Of a DNA stretch of 64,000 nucleotides, positions 16,345-25,898 are shown piece after piece. Numbering within the stretch: the first letter of the stretch is position 1; each line of letters opens with the position of its first letter. The DNA comes from Oribacterium sp. NK2B42 (GTDB taxonomy: Bacteria > Bacillota > Clostridia > Lachnospirales > Lachnospiraceae), in the NCBI RefSeq assembly GCF_000424445.1, contig NZ_AUJX01000021.1, positions 1 to 64,000 of the forward strand. Reading direction: 5' to 3'. The notes under the pieces were generated by a model. The model did not search any database. It was not told where the DNA came from and was given only the letters and a program-made list of their open reading frames with translations. The translations under genes and the position numbers were made by a program.

Positions 16345-17094
16345 CTAACCAGTTTGCTCAGTCGGTACCATTCGTCCCAATACTACTGCTCTTCCATTAG
16401 TCTGAGCATCAACACATGTCGACAAGCTGATGATCTGATCATCAGCCGTGACATTTATATCCCTATAATGTGTAGCTGTTTCCTTTACATAAGCCTGGAA
16501 CCCTTCCATATCTTCTATCGCATTTTCTACATGATAGATGTACTTATCATATGCATCACATTCTATCAATGCATATAACTCTAAATCATAAGTCCTGTCA
16601 GGCAGGAAAAGCTTACCTGTTCGGTGTCTGTTGAAGTAACCTTCATCTATGAACTCCATGACGTCACCAAACATACCGCCATTGTCCATGTGATGTCCGT
16701 ACAAAAGATTGTAGGGATCACTGAAATCTTCTTTGTTTCGAACTGATATAAATATCGCCCCGGAAAGTGAAAACTCCCCGTATACATCTTTGTTTACATA
16801 CTCCATATCATCGATACCCTGAAGTACAGGATAGTCGATATGGGTATCATCAACGGTTAACCAGGCTTTAACGTCCTTATTGATTCTTCTTAACTCTTCA
16901 AATGTAGGAGCATTACTGCCCTGAGTACCCGGCTTTAACTTCATAAGGTCACTGGACATGAATGCACCGCTGTAGGTTACGTACACATCCCAAAGAGAAT
17001 AACCACCGTAGGCAAGCATCGTGATGATCATGACCGTAGCCATAAATCCAAGTATCTGATTACCGATTCTTGCAAGACTTGCCACTCTCTCCAT
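16345..17094 (-). CDS. Class B sortase (pilin polymerase position)
   Basis: This paralogue of the sortase at 14210-14956 has an N-terminal membrane segment, VDDTHIDYPVLQGIDDMEYVN, His in YGHHMDNGGMFGD (about residue 135), Cys in LSTCVDA (about 225) and the following TNGRAVVLGR. It sits directly after the major pilin, as SrtC (class B) does in streptococcal FCT-3 islands. It is therefore the best candidate for joining the shaft pilin through its IPTG motif. The start at 17094 is chosen because GGAGG lies just before it. An ATG 24 bases upstream has no RBS. Confidence 0.92.
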   Translation of the reverse strand: MERVASLARIGNQILGFMATVMIITMLAYGGYSLWDVYVTYSGAFMSSDLMKLKPGTQGSNAPTFEELRRINKDVKAWLTVDDTHIDYPVLQGIDDMEYVNKDVYGEFSLSGAIFISVRNKEDFSDPYNLLYGHHMDNGGMFGDVMEFIDEGYFNRHRTGKLFLPDRTYDLELYALIECDAYDKYIYHVENAIEDMEGFQAYVKETATHYRDINVTADDQIISLSTCVDAQTNGRAVVLGRMVPTEQTG

Positions 17095-17135
17095 CGGACC
17101 TCCATTTAAACTTACCATTCAGAAATTTTTATATC

Positions 17136-17172
17136 GGTGAAGCACCAAATATGTATTATAAGGTGCTTCACC
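17136..17172 (-). other. Intercistronic hairpin between major pilin and sortase
   Basis: GGTGAAGCACC (17136-17146) pairs exactly with GGTGCTTCACC (17162-17172). There is no strong T tract. It may let part of the transcripts end or protect the pilin mRNA 3' end, so that pilin is made in excess of sortase. Confidence 0.65.
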
Positions 17173-17214
17173 AAATTTATCTAATTAAATTTCTGTAAAA
17201 GGGTTAATTACAGA

Positions 17215-18552
17215 TTAGTCCTCGAAAGACTCTTTCTTGCGAAGGAATGTAGCAGCTGCGCCACCTGCAAGAGCTACCATAAGAGCGTAAGGAGCAACAT
17301 CCATAGCTACGCCTGTAGGAATTGTGTTCTCACGTGTATTAGTGATTCCAAGTGTTGCTTCATCAGCAGAAACTGTTACTACTACATTATCATCAGTAGT
17401 TGCTTCATTTGTCTTATCAAGACTTCCTGTTACAGAGGTAGCATTTTTACCATTTTTATAATCATAGTCTGTTTTATATCCGTCTTTACCTGCCTCTACC
17501 TCATATACTGTAACTTCATAAGCATCTGTAAGACCATTGATCTTGGCAAACTCACCATTCTTAATAGTGATCTCATGAGTTCCTCCATTTGCCTTAATTT
17601 TTTCTGATGTTACAGTTGTTTCATCAACAGTTTTTGGCTCAGCATATGTAAGAGTAAATTCCTGATTTTCACTAGCTACAGTTTTATCTACATCCGTACC
17701 ATCTACTGTAATACCAGTCTTAGGCTTTACAGAAACAACGAATGTGAACTTGTCACTTAAGTTAGCTGTATTACCAGCAACTTTCTTACCGATAGTAATA
17801 TCATGTGTTGTATCACCATCTGGAATAGGATCCTCTTCAGTTCCTTCATAACCAAAGTTATTTTTGATTCCTGTTGCTGTATCATTTGTTAATTTTCCAC
17901 CACCTATTTTAACTCCATCAGAATTTGCTACTATTACACTTGCAATCTGAAGGTGATCCAGTGTGCCATCCTGTTTGAACACATTTTCAACAAATACAAA
18001 CATGTCATAGGTTGATTCATCATAAATCACACCAGAATAGCTACCTTTAACTTCCTTCAATGTAAATGCATATACACCGGCATTCTTAAACTCTGTTATA
18101 GGAACTGATACGGTGAAATGATCTTTATAAATACCATTTGCAAAAGAATCATATCCATTTCTAAAATCAGCAGCACTAACTCTAATTGTGGCAAGCTGCT
18201 CATCTGTTCCAGCATATACCTCAAAAGCATCTCCATCTTTTGTTACTTTATCAGTCTTCAAAATCTGCTTAGCCTTAGCGACTGATCCTTTACCAACTGT
18301 AAGGTTAAATGCTGTATATGGAGCTGAAGTTGGATTATTTATATCTGTTGTAACAGATTTCGGAATCTGAATCTCTTTTCCATATTCACCTACTGAATAA
18401 TCCTGTGTAGTCTCCTGTGCTGGCTGACCTTCAGTTGATTCACCAGTAGCACCAGTAGCGGGTACTTCCACAGCGAAAGCTCCGAAGCTCATTGATGCAG
18501 CAAGTGCGCTTGTCATTACGAGTGTTGCAAGTTTGTTAATGTTCTTTCTCAT
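17215..18552 (-). CDS. Major pilin, FctA/Spy0128-like, with IPTG sorting signal
   Basis: This 445-residue shaft subunit has a signal peptide (MRKNINKLATLVMTSALAA to AFAVE). Two pilin modules follow. The first has FTVSVPITEFKNAGVYAFTL and YSGVIYDESTYDMFVFVEN; the second begins THDITIGKKVAGNTANLSDK. Such modules normally carry internal Lys-Asn isopeptide bonds. The C-terminus has NTIPTGV, a hydrophobic stretch and RKKESFED. IPTG resembles the VPTG/PPTG signals of streptococcal FCT pilins. The start at 18552 has GAGAGGG upstream. Confidence 0.9.
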   Translation of the reverse strand: MRKNINKLATLVMTSALAASMSFGAFAVEVPATGATGESTEGQPAQETTQDYSVGEYGKEIQIPKSVTTDINNPTSAPYTAFNLTVGKGSVAKAKQILKTDKVTKDGDAFEVYAGTDEQLATIRVSAADFRNGYDSFANGIYKDHFTVSVPITEFKNAGVYAFTLKEVKGSYSGVIYDESTYDMFVFVENVFKQDGTLDHLQIASVIVANSDGVKIGGGKLTNDTATGIKNNFGYEGTEEDPIPDGDTTHDITIGKKVAGNTANLSDKFTFVVSVKPKTGITVDGTDVDKTVASENQEFTLTYAEPKTVDETTVTSEKIKANGGTHEITIKNGEFAKINGLTDAYEVTVYEVEAGKDGYKTDYDYKNGKNATSVTGSLDKTNEATTDDNVVVTVSADEATLGITNTRENTIPTGVAMDVAPYALMVALAGGAAATFLRKKESFED

Positions 18553-18651
18553 GATAATTAACCCTCTCTTAAATAAAATTATAATCCTACGTTTTTTATT
18601 CAAATAAGTACCGCCGTACTTGTTTGATCGTTTAATATTTTGGGTAAGCCG

Positions 18652-18729
18652 TTACAGGTTGGATCTTCTTTTAACTTTGATCACCTTACCCAAGATTTTG
18701 TTTTTCTTCACAGCTACGAGGTAACGGCT
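18652..18729 (-). pseudogene. Remnant of a sipA (signal-peptidase-like) gene
   Basis: Translation of 18729 down to 18652 gives SRYLVAVKKNKILGKVIKVK followed by RRSNL and a stop. The intact SipA at 25899-26480 ends SRYFGAVKKNEIMGKVITII plus RRSNL, so 18 of 25 residues match, including the stop position. Nothing upstream belongs to it, because the small coiled-coil gene ends at 18748. The remnant lies between adhesin and major pilin, which is where sipA sits in FCT-3 pilus loci. Confidence 0.85.
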
Positions 18730-18747
18730 ATTTTAAGCTGCGATTTT

Positions 18748-18972
18748 TTATACCATATTCAGTTTTTCTTTTAATTTCTTTATCTCGAGATCCCGTTCCT
18801 CGAGGAGTGTCCGGTATTTTGTTTCCTGTTCATCGAATACTGATTTGTATTCATTGTTCAGGTCCTCAATTTTTTTCCAGACACTCTGCTCATCCACCCC
18901 TCCGATGAGGGATTTCCGGAACTTCATCTTATCGATAAACTCTGCAATATCTTCAAGTGATCTTGATGCCAT
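18748..18972 (-). CDS. Small coiled-coil protein of the pilus cluster (74 aa)
   Basis: The product is 74 residues with no signal peptide or membrane segment. It has an N-terminal MKFRKSLIGGVDEQSVWKKI segment and a C-terminal heptad-like coiled coil (RTLLEERDLEIKKLKEKL). The FxKSxxGGVDExxV pattern recalls the N-terminal fold of DivIVA/GpsB proteins, but this is only a resemblance. It lies 26 bases after the adhesin stop in the same direction, so it is co-transcribed. A weak RBS (AAGG) precedes it. It might be a cytoplasmic placement factor for the pilus machinery, which is speculation. Confidence 0.65.
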   Translation of the reverse strand: MASRSLEDIAEFIDKMKFRKSLIGGVDEQSVWKKIEDLNNEYKSVFDEQETKYRTLLEERDLEIKKLKEKLNMV

Positions 18973-18998
18973 TTGCTTTTGCCTTATTAACTGTGTGA

Positions 18999-21900
18999 TC
19001 AGTCTTCAAACAGACGACGTTTCTGGAAGTCGTATGCAAGGAATACCATTGATGCTAAACCTGTAAGTGCAAGTGCTACAAACGGGATAGTATTATCGCC
19101 GATACCGGTTGGTGCTACATAATTCTTTGTATTTACAAAATCAACCTTATTGACTTCGCTGAGCTTAAGTGGATCTTCACCGGTTGTATCTGTACCCTCT
19201 CCACTAAAAGGTGTCACTACTTCAGCACCATTCTCTCCGGAATTTGTAGTTCTCTTACCGGTCCAAGATGATGTTGGTATATAGTCTGCATAACTTGTGC
19301 CAGTCCTTACTTCATTAATGATGTAAGACACATCACCAGGTAACATGATATCTACCGGCTGTTCAGAGCCTAAGGCTGATGGAGTAATTGTAAATCTGTA
19401 AGCTCCATCATTCTGCTTTTCCATAAGAAGACCTGTCTTGTTTTTTGAATCATAGTTCAGATCTTCAATATACTTCTCTTCTTCATAGGTAGCAGGAGTT
19501 CCGTCAGCCTTGTAAAGATACAAGTCAAATGTCGTTGGCTGACATTTAGCCATGGTTCCAACATATTTCTTTGTGACTGTAAGTTTTGCAAGGTTGATAA
19601 TGTTTACAGCTGTGATTGTTTCAAGTCTAACATCAGGTATATCAGTATCTGTGGTTGTGGTTGTGGTTGAATTTGTATCATCACCTTCAGTTGTGTCTGC
19701 ATCAGCTGTTGTAGTAGCTTCAGTAACAATTTCAAATTCTGTCATGTCACTATTGAACTCAACATCCTGAAGATGTCCATCTACAACCATCGGATGATAT
19801 ACTTTGTTTTCAAGCTCGAATCCAACTACACCTTTTGTCTCTTTGAACGTGTAATTATGTCCTTTTTCAACCAGGTAAAACTCCTCATTGGTTCCCTTTT
19901 TCTTGATCAGTGGACGTTCATTAGTAGGTTTGAATCCACGAGCATCACCTTTAGCTTTTGAAACAAGTATTCCCGGTGCAATGTGTTTCTGCTGATTTGC
20001 ACCAGCTCTCCAAATAACCTCTATCTTGCCATCACCGGTTGGTATATAATCGTCATCTCCTTCAGGAGAAGTGAGAGACAAACCTTCTATGTATTTATCG
20101 TCTCCTTTATATAGGTCAAGTGTGATAGTTTTATCTTCGATAAACTTTCTCTGATCTTCGCTATCCATGATCCACTTCTTTTGGTATGAAAGCTTGGTAT
20201 CATTCATCTCCATATAAGGGTAAACATCGATCGAACCTCCATCTTTAAAATCATCATCATATACAGGTTCATTATCAACGAAGTCGACATTCTTATATTT
20301 TACCGTTGCACCATCATTTGTCTGATATACATACTTACCTGTTCCATCACCATTGGCATCTAATAACTCAACAAATCCTTTAGGAATTTCATCCTCTCTA
20401 CCTTCATACTTTCCGTTTTCTATATCAGCAAGTATGTCATAGGCTTCCTGTTTCGGCCATACTACAAAACTTACTTTATATGTTTTTCCGCTTTCAAGTA
20501 TAAAAGCACCATTCTCTTGAGTACAATCACCTAACTGCCAGGTTACTTTTCCATTATTGAAACTTGCCGTCCTGATTTTACTCAGATTATCATCTTTTAA
20601 TATGTCCTCATCAGTGTAAACAGTTTCTTCTACTGTTACGTCTTTCTCTTCTCCGTCTACAATTTCCTTTCTCGATACCATCTGGGTAACTTCATATGTA
20701 TACTTATCTGTATCTACTGCACCCAATACATCCATTGTTGCTGTGTAATGAGAAATAGTATCCACGATGTTTACATCTGTATACCTAAGATCATGCTGGA
20801 TTTCTTTTAAGATTGTACTAAGTGCTGAATTCAGTTCTTTTTGACTTATTGCATTAAAAGTGTATTTATCCGCAAGTGCAGTATCTGTTCCATACAAAGC
20901 TCTCATGTTTGCCTGTGCACTATTTGCTGTACTTCCACTAAATGCATTTACTGCATAAAGCTTTTTATTTGAATTTAAAATAGCACCAGAAACTAATTTT
21001 GCTGCCTCTAAACATCTTGAAATATTTCCAGGAGTTTCTTCATATCCATCACCATAAAGGCGGTCTCCTTCTTTATGATCATTATAACTATTTTGACTTA
21101 CTCTGTAAGTGGGATTTCCATCTGAAACAAATATGATATATACTGGGTCTTCATCATCGAATCCAAATGAATATCCATTCGCATCAGCTAATCCACCTTC
21201 CCAGTTTGTACCTCCCTCAGCACTTAATCCGTCAATAATAGAATTGAATTCATCCGCATTTGTTTTAGCTTTATATACTTTTGTTCGATCAGCGAACGTG
21301 ACTAATCCCAACTCAACTACGTCCGAATCAGCCGCTGTATTATTTGCAAGTAATGTACTTGAAAGAGACTGAATTGCGGATTTTGCTATCTCCAAACGAG
21401 TACCGGCTTTAAAATATGCATACCTTGTACCATCGTACGGTTGTCCATCCGGCAAATATACTGTGTCATAAGTATTTACATCAGGAACATCTACAAGTTC
21501 AGAGTGGTATATCTTACGATAGTCAAGTTTAACGTAACGACGCCCCCACCTATCATACTCATAATGCCATCCGATAACTTCGTCGGAATATGTGTACCAC
21601 TCACGTTTATACTTCAACTTTGCATTAGCATTTTGCTCATAATAGCTTCCATATTCATCAGGTTCATATGAACCTTCTGCGCTAGCCACTTCCAACATAC
21701 TTCCGGATAAATCAAGTACAACAACAACATTAGCATGAGTCTTTGATGTCTGGGCCTGTGAGGCTCCTGTAACACTTAGCGTCAATGTATATGTTCCATC
21801 TTTATTATCACTAACGCTCTTACTTGTTGTCGGTGCACCCAAATCTTTAACCTGTGTTTTGGGCGGAACTACGGTTCCATTAGGTGTATAGTCATATATT

Positions 21901-24716
21901 AAATATATGTCATGCTCTAAAGAATCAGTTTCAGAAGTGTATTCATATCTTGTACCGGTGTACAGAATATAATCATCATCTAATTCACCATTTCCCTTAT
22001 CATATATAACTCTAGAGTATACTGATCCATAATAATATGAAGATGTTATTACATTCTTACGCCAATCGTATAACCTATTTCCATAACTATCATAACGACC
22101 ATATGTACTGGGTTCTAATTTATTCTTAATAGTATTGCTTGCAACAAGTATTTTTTTATTTTGAGCATTGGTATAGAAATAATCAATGTTATAGTCTATA
22201 TCGTTTGTTCTATCAACGTTGGTTCTTTCCGCTTTCTTTAAAGATGTAATTATCTGACCATCCTTACTTCCTAATCTTGCCTCCTTAAATGTATGTTGAC
22301 TTACTGTTCCTGCAAATTGAGCATCAAGTTTAATTTCTGTTGTAGTCTCTAGTTCCTTATTTGACTCATGTCTATTGTCAAATATCTCTTTTCCTGTTGT
22401 ATCAATATAATGAACTATTACTTTAGCTATTTTTTTACTGTAATTATTTTGAGTCCAAACAATTGCATAAACCGAGAAGTCGTCAACCTCAAACTCTGCA
22501 ACTGCACTTGCAACTTCTACCTCAACTTCTTCGCCTGCTGCAGCTGCTTCTGCATTAGCCTCAAAATCGGAATCCTTAATCTCCTCGTCGTTCTTGTCGA
22601 GAAGCTTTACATCCTCTGTTGCAGCAACCTTTTCAGTTTTGAAAGTATCATCTGTTTCTTTTATGTGGTGCACTTCAAGTGAAGATGCATCGATAGAGTT
22701 AAGCAGGTTTTCATCACTTATTGTGATCTTTACCTTAACTGCCTTTGTTGGCTCTACTTCTTTATCTCCATCAAGGAAATGGATATCTAAAGGAAGTGAA
22801 TTGTCATAGATTCCGTTATCCTTAAGCTCTTCAACCTGATCGTCTGAAAGTGTATCTTCGGATGCTTCAGCTTCTTCAGGCTTAGCAAGCTTCTTAGCTT
22901 CAAGTGTCGGTGTGATGTCTCCGAAAGCATCCTTTGCTGCGAAGACTTCTACATTAAATCCATCGACCTCTGTCTCGTAGTGGATCTTTCCGAGCTCATT
23001 GATGGTGTACTGAGCGATTCTTGCAACCTTGATGTTTTCCTTGGCTGCTGCCTTGTCCTGAAGAACTTCTTCCTTAACCTCTGCGATGAGCTCAAGTGCG
23101 ACGTCGTCATACTCAGCTATCTCAGATGCAGTTGCTACCTTAGCGGCCTTGGTCTCATCATCCTTTGCGATGGTTTCCTTTACAGCCTGTGTTTCTGCAA
23201 CTGTCTCAGGCTCAGTTTCTACCACTGTAACTTCCTGAGCCACAGTCTCTTCAACCTGGTTCTCAGCTTTGTCCTCTGAAAGACCTTCTGAAACTTCAAT
23301 CTGAAGTGCTGTTGTGTCAGCTGCTAATGCTGCGTTATCGTCTGCTGCTGCCTCAACTGCTGCGGTTGTTTCTTCATTAACCTCATCAGCTTCAGTAGCT
23401 GTATCTTCTCCGGCTGCTGCTTCAACTGCCTGAGCAGCAACTTCGTTTGTATCCTTATCTTCTTCCTCTTCGGAATCTTCTGCTGCAGGAGCGTTCTCTT
23501 CAACTTCGAACTGAGCTCCCTCGCCTACGATTGTGTCAGCGTATACTGTCATTCTTCCGAGAACCGCATCGCTTGCTCCGCCGAATACTTCGCTTATTGC
23601 TTCAGCGATCTTCTCAGGAATGGTTGCCTCTGTTTCAGGCTCTTCGGTAACCTCTGTAGGTGCTTCTTCCTTTACTTCAGCATCTGTATCAGCTGCGGGA
23701 GCTTCTGTCTCAGCGGCTGTCTCTTCAACAGCGGCTGTAGTTTCCTCAGTTTCAGCAGAAACGTTATCGTCGTCTGCATTGGCAATCTCTGTACCTTCAG
23801 CAGTTGTCTCTTCTGCAGGAGCTTCTGTCTCAACCTCCTGAACCTCTGCTGCGGTTGTCTCATCAGCTACTGTTGTTTCTTCTGTAACTGCTGTAACGGC
23901 TGCTGTGGTTTCTGCTGCGGTTGTTTCTTCTGTAGACTTCTTGGTGCCTGCCTCAGCAATGATCTTCTTGAGAGCGGCTTCTCTTCCGCCAACCTCTACC
24001 TTGTCGTAGGTTACGCCGTCAACCTTCAGGGTGAACCTTACGGTACCTTCGGAAGAATTCACAAACATGAATGTGATCTTCTCGTTTCCTGTAAGCTCGT
24101 AATCTGAGTTGTCGCCGATTTCCTGCTCAGGCTCGATGTAGTAAGCATCCTCGCCACCGTTTACAAGTGTGTCAACATTGGATGCCGGCTCGTAAAGGAT
24201 GATGTCCTTATCTGTACCATAGCGGAACTCTACATTCTTTGACTCTGTGGAATCTTCTCTTGTGATCTCACTTGGAGATGCTGTAAGGTCTACCTTTGCC
24301 ATCTTGGCATCTTTCTGAACGAAGATGCGGAGCTCGGCGTCCTCACCGGAAAGTGTGTCCACAACTGACTCAGGAACGTCTACTACGTAAAGGCCCGGAT
24401 TCTCGTTGAAGAATGCCTCATATTCTCTTAATGCTTTCTGATTGTCTCCGGTTGCTGCCAGATAATCCTCAGCGTCGAAAAGACGGTTCTCGCGGATCGC
24501 TGTAAGAGCAGCTTCCTTCAGCTCATCACTCACAAGCTCAAGAGTGATCTTTTTATGTACAAGTCCGGTAACGGAAGCACTTGATTCTGTAACTTCCTCA
24601 TCGACATTGTCAGCAAAGGCCGGAGCCTGTACTGCTGTGACTACCATGCTGGCAGTAAGCAATGTCGCGATTCCCCTCTTGAATAATTTTTTTATTGAGT
24701 AATTGGTTTTCTTCAT
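18999..24716 (-). CDS. Giant VWA-domain pilus tip adhesin with APTG sorting signal
   Basis: This 1905-residue surface protein has a signal peptide at residues 1-36 (ending APAFAD), a conserved N-terminal domain, a Thr/Ala/Glu-rich stalk at about 260-560, and a second conserved domain ending VYAIVWTQNNYS. A MucBP-like AKVIVHYIDTTGKEIF segment comes next. A von Willebrand A domain starts at about residue 995 with the MIDAS motif VVVLDLSGSM, plus EGGTNWEGG and FVSDGNPTY. Pilin-like domains follow (TVTKKYVGTMAK). The C-terminus is VAPTGIGDN, a hydrophobic segment and KRRLFED. It should be the adhesive tip, like Cpa or RrgA. It is first in the cluster after sipA, with an RBS AGAGGGTG. Confidence 0.92.
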   Translation of the reverse strand: MKKTNYSIKKLFKRGIATLLTASMVVTAVQAPAFADNVDEEVTESSASVTGLVHKKITLELVSDELKEAALTAIRENRLFDAEDYLAATGDNQKALREYEAFFNENPGLYVVDVPESVVDTLSGEDAELRIFVQKDAKMAKVDLTASPSEITREDSTESKNVEFRYGTDKDIILYEPASNVDTLVNGGEDAYYIEPEQEIGDNSDYELTGNEKITFMFVNSSEGTVRFTLKVDGVTYDKVEVGGREAALKKIIAEAGTKKSTEETTAAETTAAVTAVTEETTVADETTAAEVQEVETEAPAEETTAEGTEIANADDDNVSAETEETTAAVEETAAETEAPAADTDAEVKEEAPTEVTEEPETEATIPEKIAEAISEVFGGASDAVLGRMTVYADTIVGEGAQFEVEENAPAAEDSEEEEDKDTNEVAAQAVEAAAGEDTATEADEVNEETTAAVEAAADDNAALAADTTALQIEVSEGLSEDKAENQVEETVAQEVTVVETEPETVAETQAVKETIAKDDETKAAKVATASEIAEYDDVALELIAEVKEEVLQDKAAAKENIKVARIAQYTINELGKIHYETEVDGFNVEVFAAKDAFGDITPTLEAKKLAKPEEAEASEDTLSDDQVEELKDNGIYDNSLPLDIHFLDGDKEVEPTKAVKVKITISDENLLNSIDASSLEVHHIKETDDTFKTEKVAATEDVKLLDKNDEEIKDSDFEANAEAAAAGEEVEVEVASAVAEFEVDDFSVYAIVWTQNNYSKKIAKVIVHYIDTTGKEIFDNRHESNKELETTTEIKLDAQFAGTVSQHTFKEARLGSKDGQIITSLKKAERTNVDRTNDIDYNIDYFYTNAQNKKILVASNTIKNKLEPSTYGRYDSYGNRLYDWRKNVITSSYYYGSVYSRVIYDKGNGELDDDYILYTGTRYEYTSETDSLEHDIYLIYDYTPNGTVVPPKTQVKDLGAPTTSKSVSDNKDGTYTLTLSVTGASQAQTSKTHANVVVVLDLSGSMLEVASAEGSYEPDEYGSYYEQNANAKLKYKREWYTYSDEVIGWHYEYDRWGRRYVKLDYRKIYHSELVDVPDVNTYDTVYLPDGQPYDGTRYAYFKAGTRLEIAKSAIQSLSSTLLANNTAADSDVVELGLVTFADRTKVYKAKTNADEFNSIIDGLSAEGGTNWEGGLADANGYSFGFDDEDPVYIIFVSDGNPTYRVSQNSYNDHKEGDRLYGDGYEETPGNISRCLEAAKLVSGAILNSNKKLYAVNAFSGSTANSAQANMRALYGTDTALADKYTFNAISQKELNSALSTILKEIQHDLRYTDVNIVDTISHYTATMDVLGAVDTDKYTYEVTQMVSRKEIVDGEEKDVTVEETVYTDEDILKDDNLSKIRTASFNNGKVTWQLGDCTQENGAFILESGKTYKVSFVVWPKQEAYDILADIENGKYEGREDEIPKGFVELLDANGDGTGKYVYQTNDGATVKYKNVDFVDNEPVYDDDFKDGGSIDVYPYMEMNDTKLSYQKKWIMDSEDQRKFIEDKTITLDLYKGDDKYIEGLSLTSPEGDDDYIPTGDGKIEVIWRAGANQQKHIAPGILVSKAKGDARGFKPTNERPLIKKKGTNEEFYLVEKGHNYTFKETKGVVGFELENKVYHPMVVDGHLQDVEFNSDMTEFEIVTEATTTADADTTEGDDTNSTTTTTTDTDIPDVRLETITAVNIINLAKLTVTKKYVGTMAKCQPTTFDLYLYKADGTPATYEEEKYIEDLNYDSKNKTGLLMEKQNDGAYRFTITPSALGSEQPVDIMLPGDVSYIINEVRTGTSYADYIPTSSWTGKRTTNSGENGAEVVTPFSGEGTDTTGEDPLKLSEVNKVDFVNTKNYVAPTGIGDNTIPFVALALTGLASMVFLAYDFQKRRLFED

Positions 24717-25135
24717 AAATACACCCTCTATGTTTAAGCCAAACTTGGTTTAATCATTTCATGGTGTGAGTTTAGCAAATCGCATATTAACATTTCACTT
24801 AAAAATGAAGCGATTTTTTCGTAAAAAGTTATTTTTTATTAATAATTGGTGGCTAGGATTTAATTTTTAATAGCTTAAAAACGTGTATTTTTTGCTGATT
24901 TTTAATAAATTCTGATAAATAGTGAAGTAATTGAGGGATAAAACTGGTTTACTTTTGGTTTACTATGTAAGGAAAGTGTAGATTAGGATGATAAAAAGAA
25001 TATAAATTTTATGAATTTGGATTTTATGAAAATTATATTTAATATTTGGATTTGGGGGTGGATTTAAGAATCTGGAAGGGATGGACTGGAACGAAACTTA
25101 AAAATTGATGGTTTTCTTCTTATAATAATAAAGTG
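24717..25135. other. AT-rich upstream region of the adhesin
   Basis: No gene is seen. AAATCGC and GCGATTT near 24776 and 24811 form a widely spaced inverted repeat that could be a regulatory site for the adhesin. A/T runs make promoter assignment unreliable. Confidence 0.4.
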
Positions 25136-25177
25136 CCACCGGGGACGGTTCTCGCCGGCGAGAACCGTCCCCGATGG
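25136..25177. repeat. GGGGACGG-family palindrome, left of the TA pair
   Basis: CCACCGGGGACGGTTCTC and its complement flank CGCCGGCG. It is almost identical to the element at 25832-25875 on the other side of the dinJ-yoeB pair. Confidence 0.9.
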
Positions 25178-25197
25178 TTATATTCCGTATACGTTTG

Positions 25198-25222
25198 ATT
25201 GCTATTGTAATACGATAGTGAT
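25198..25222 (+). promoter_or_regulatory. Probable autoregulatory operator of the TA pair
   Basis: ATTGCTAT and ATAGTGAT form an imperfect inverted repeat (six of eight pairs) next to TATAAT at 25222-25227. RelB/DinJ-type antitoxins usually bind such sites in their own promoter. Confidence 0.45.
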
Positions 25223-25253
25223 ATAATCGAAAATGATTAAAGGAGGTATAATT

Positions 25254-25520
25254 ATGGCACTGTCTACTCTGACCGCTCGTGTCGATGAACGCGATAAAGC
25301 TGATTTTGATTCCTTTTGTTCTTCTGTTGGTCTTACTTCGTCAGCAGCTATTAATATCTATGTAAAAGCCGTTTTAAGGGAAAAGCGTATTCCCTTTGAC
25401 ATTAAACAAGGTGACCCCTTCTATGACCCGGTTAATCAGGCATACATTTTAAAGTCTGTAAAGGAGTTACGTGAAGGCAAAGGTACTGTACATGAACTGA
25501 TTGAGGATGACAATGAGTGA
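25254..25520 (+). CDS. RelB/DinJ-family antitoxin
   Basis: This 88-residue antitoxin has an N-terminal ribbon-helix-helix (STLTARVDERDKADFDSFC, then GLTSSAAINIYVKAVLREK) and a C-terminal toxin-binding tail. It neutralises the downstream toxin and represses the pair's own promoter. The start at 25254 follows AGGAGGTATAATT. It overlaps the toxin gene by eight bases, as is usual for such pairs. It is encoded opposite to the surrounding pilus genes. Confidence 0.92.
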   Translation: MALSTLTARVDERDKADFDSFCSSVGLTSSAAINIYVKAVLREKRIPFDIKQGDPFYDPVNQAYILKSVKELREGKGTVHELIEDDNE

Positions 25521-25782
25521 AAAGATATGGTCTGATGATGCGTGGAATGACTACCTTTATTGGCAGACACAAGATAAGAAGACCTTAAAACGTATCAATC
25601 AACTTATTAAAGATATAGAACGAAACGGAGCTATGCATGGCATAGGAGATCCGGAACCGTTAAAGGGCGATTTACAGGGTGAGTTTAGCAGACGAATAAA
25701 CGAAAAAGATCGTCTGGTTTATCATCTCGAGGATGGACGCATATATATTTCCCATTGTAAGGGGCATTACGGAGATAAATAA
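25513..25782 (+). CDS. yoeB: YoeB/Txe-family mRNA interferase toxin
   Basis: This 89-residue ribosome-dependent endoribonuclease cleaves mRNA in the ribosomal A site. Family features are WSDDAWNDYLYWQTQDKKTL at the N-terminus, PEPLKGDLQGEFSRRI in the middle and the C-terminal catalytic HCKGHYGDK (His and Tyr conserved). The start at 25513 has GAGG six bases upstream and overlaps the antitoxin stop. A small hairpin with a T run after the stop (about 25796-25825) may terminate the pair. The pair separates sipA from the adhesin. Confidence 0.93.
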   Translation: MSEKIWSDDAWNDYLYWQTQDKKTLKRINQLIKDIERNGAMHGIGDPEPLKGDLQGEFSRRINEKDRLVYHLEDGRIYISHCKGHYGDK

Positions 25783-25831
25783 GGTATTTTCGACTTCCTG
25801 CCAAATTGACAGGAAGTTTTTTTGACACCAT

Positions 25832-25875
25832 ATCCACTGGGGACGGTTCTCGCCGGCGATAACCGTCCCCGATGG
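25832..25875. repeat. GGGGACGG-family palindrome, right of the TA pair
   Basis: ATCCACTGGGGACGGTTCTC, a CGCCGGCG centre and the complementary arm with one mismatch, ending GATGG. Confidence 0.9.
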
Positions 25876-25898
25876 TCATGTTAGATAGCGACCATATC

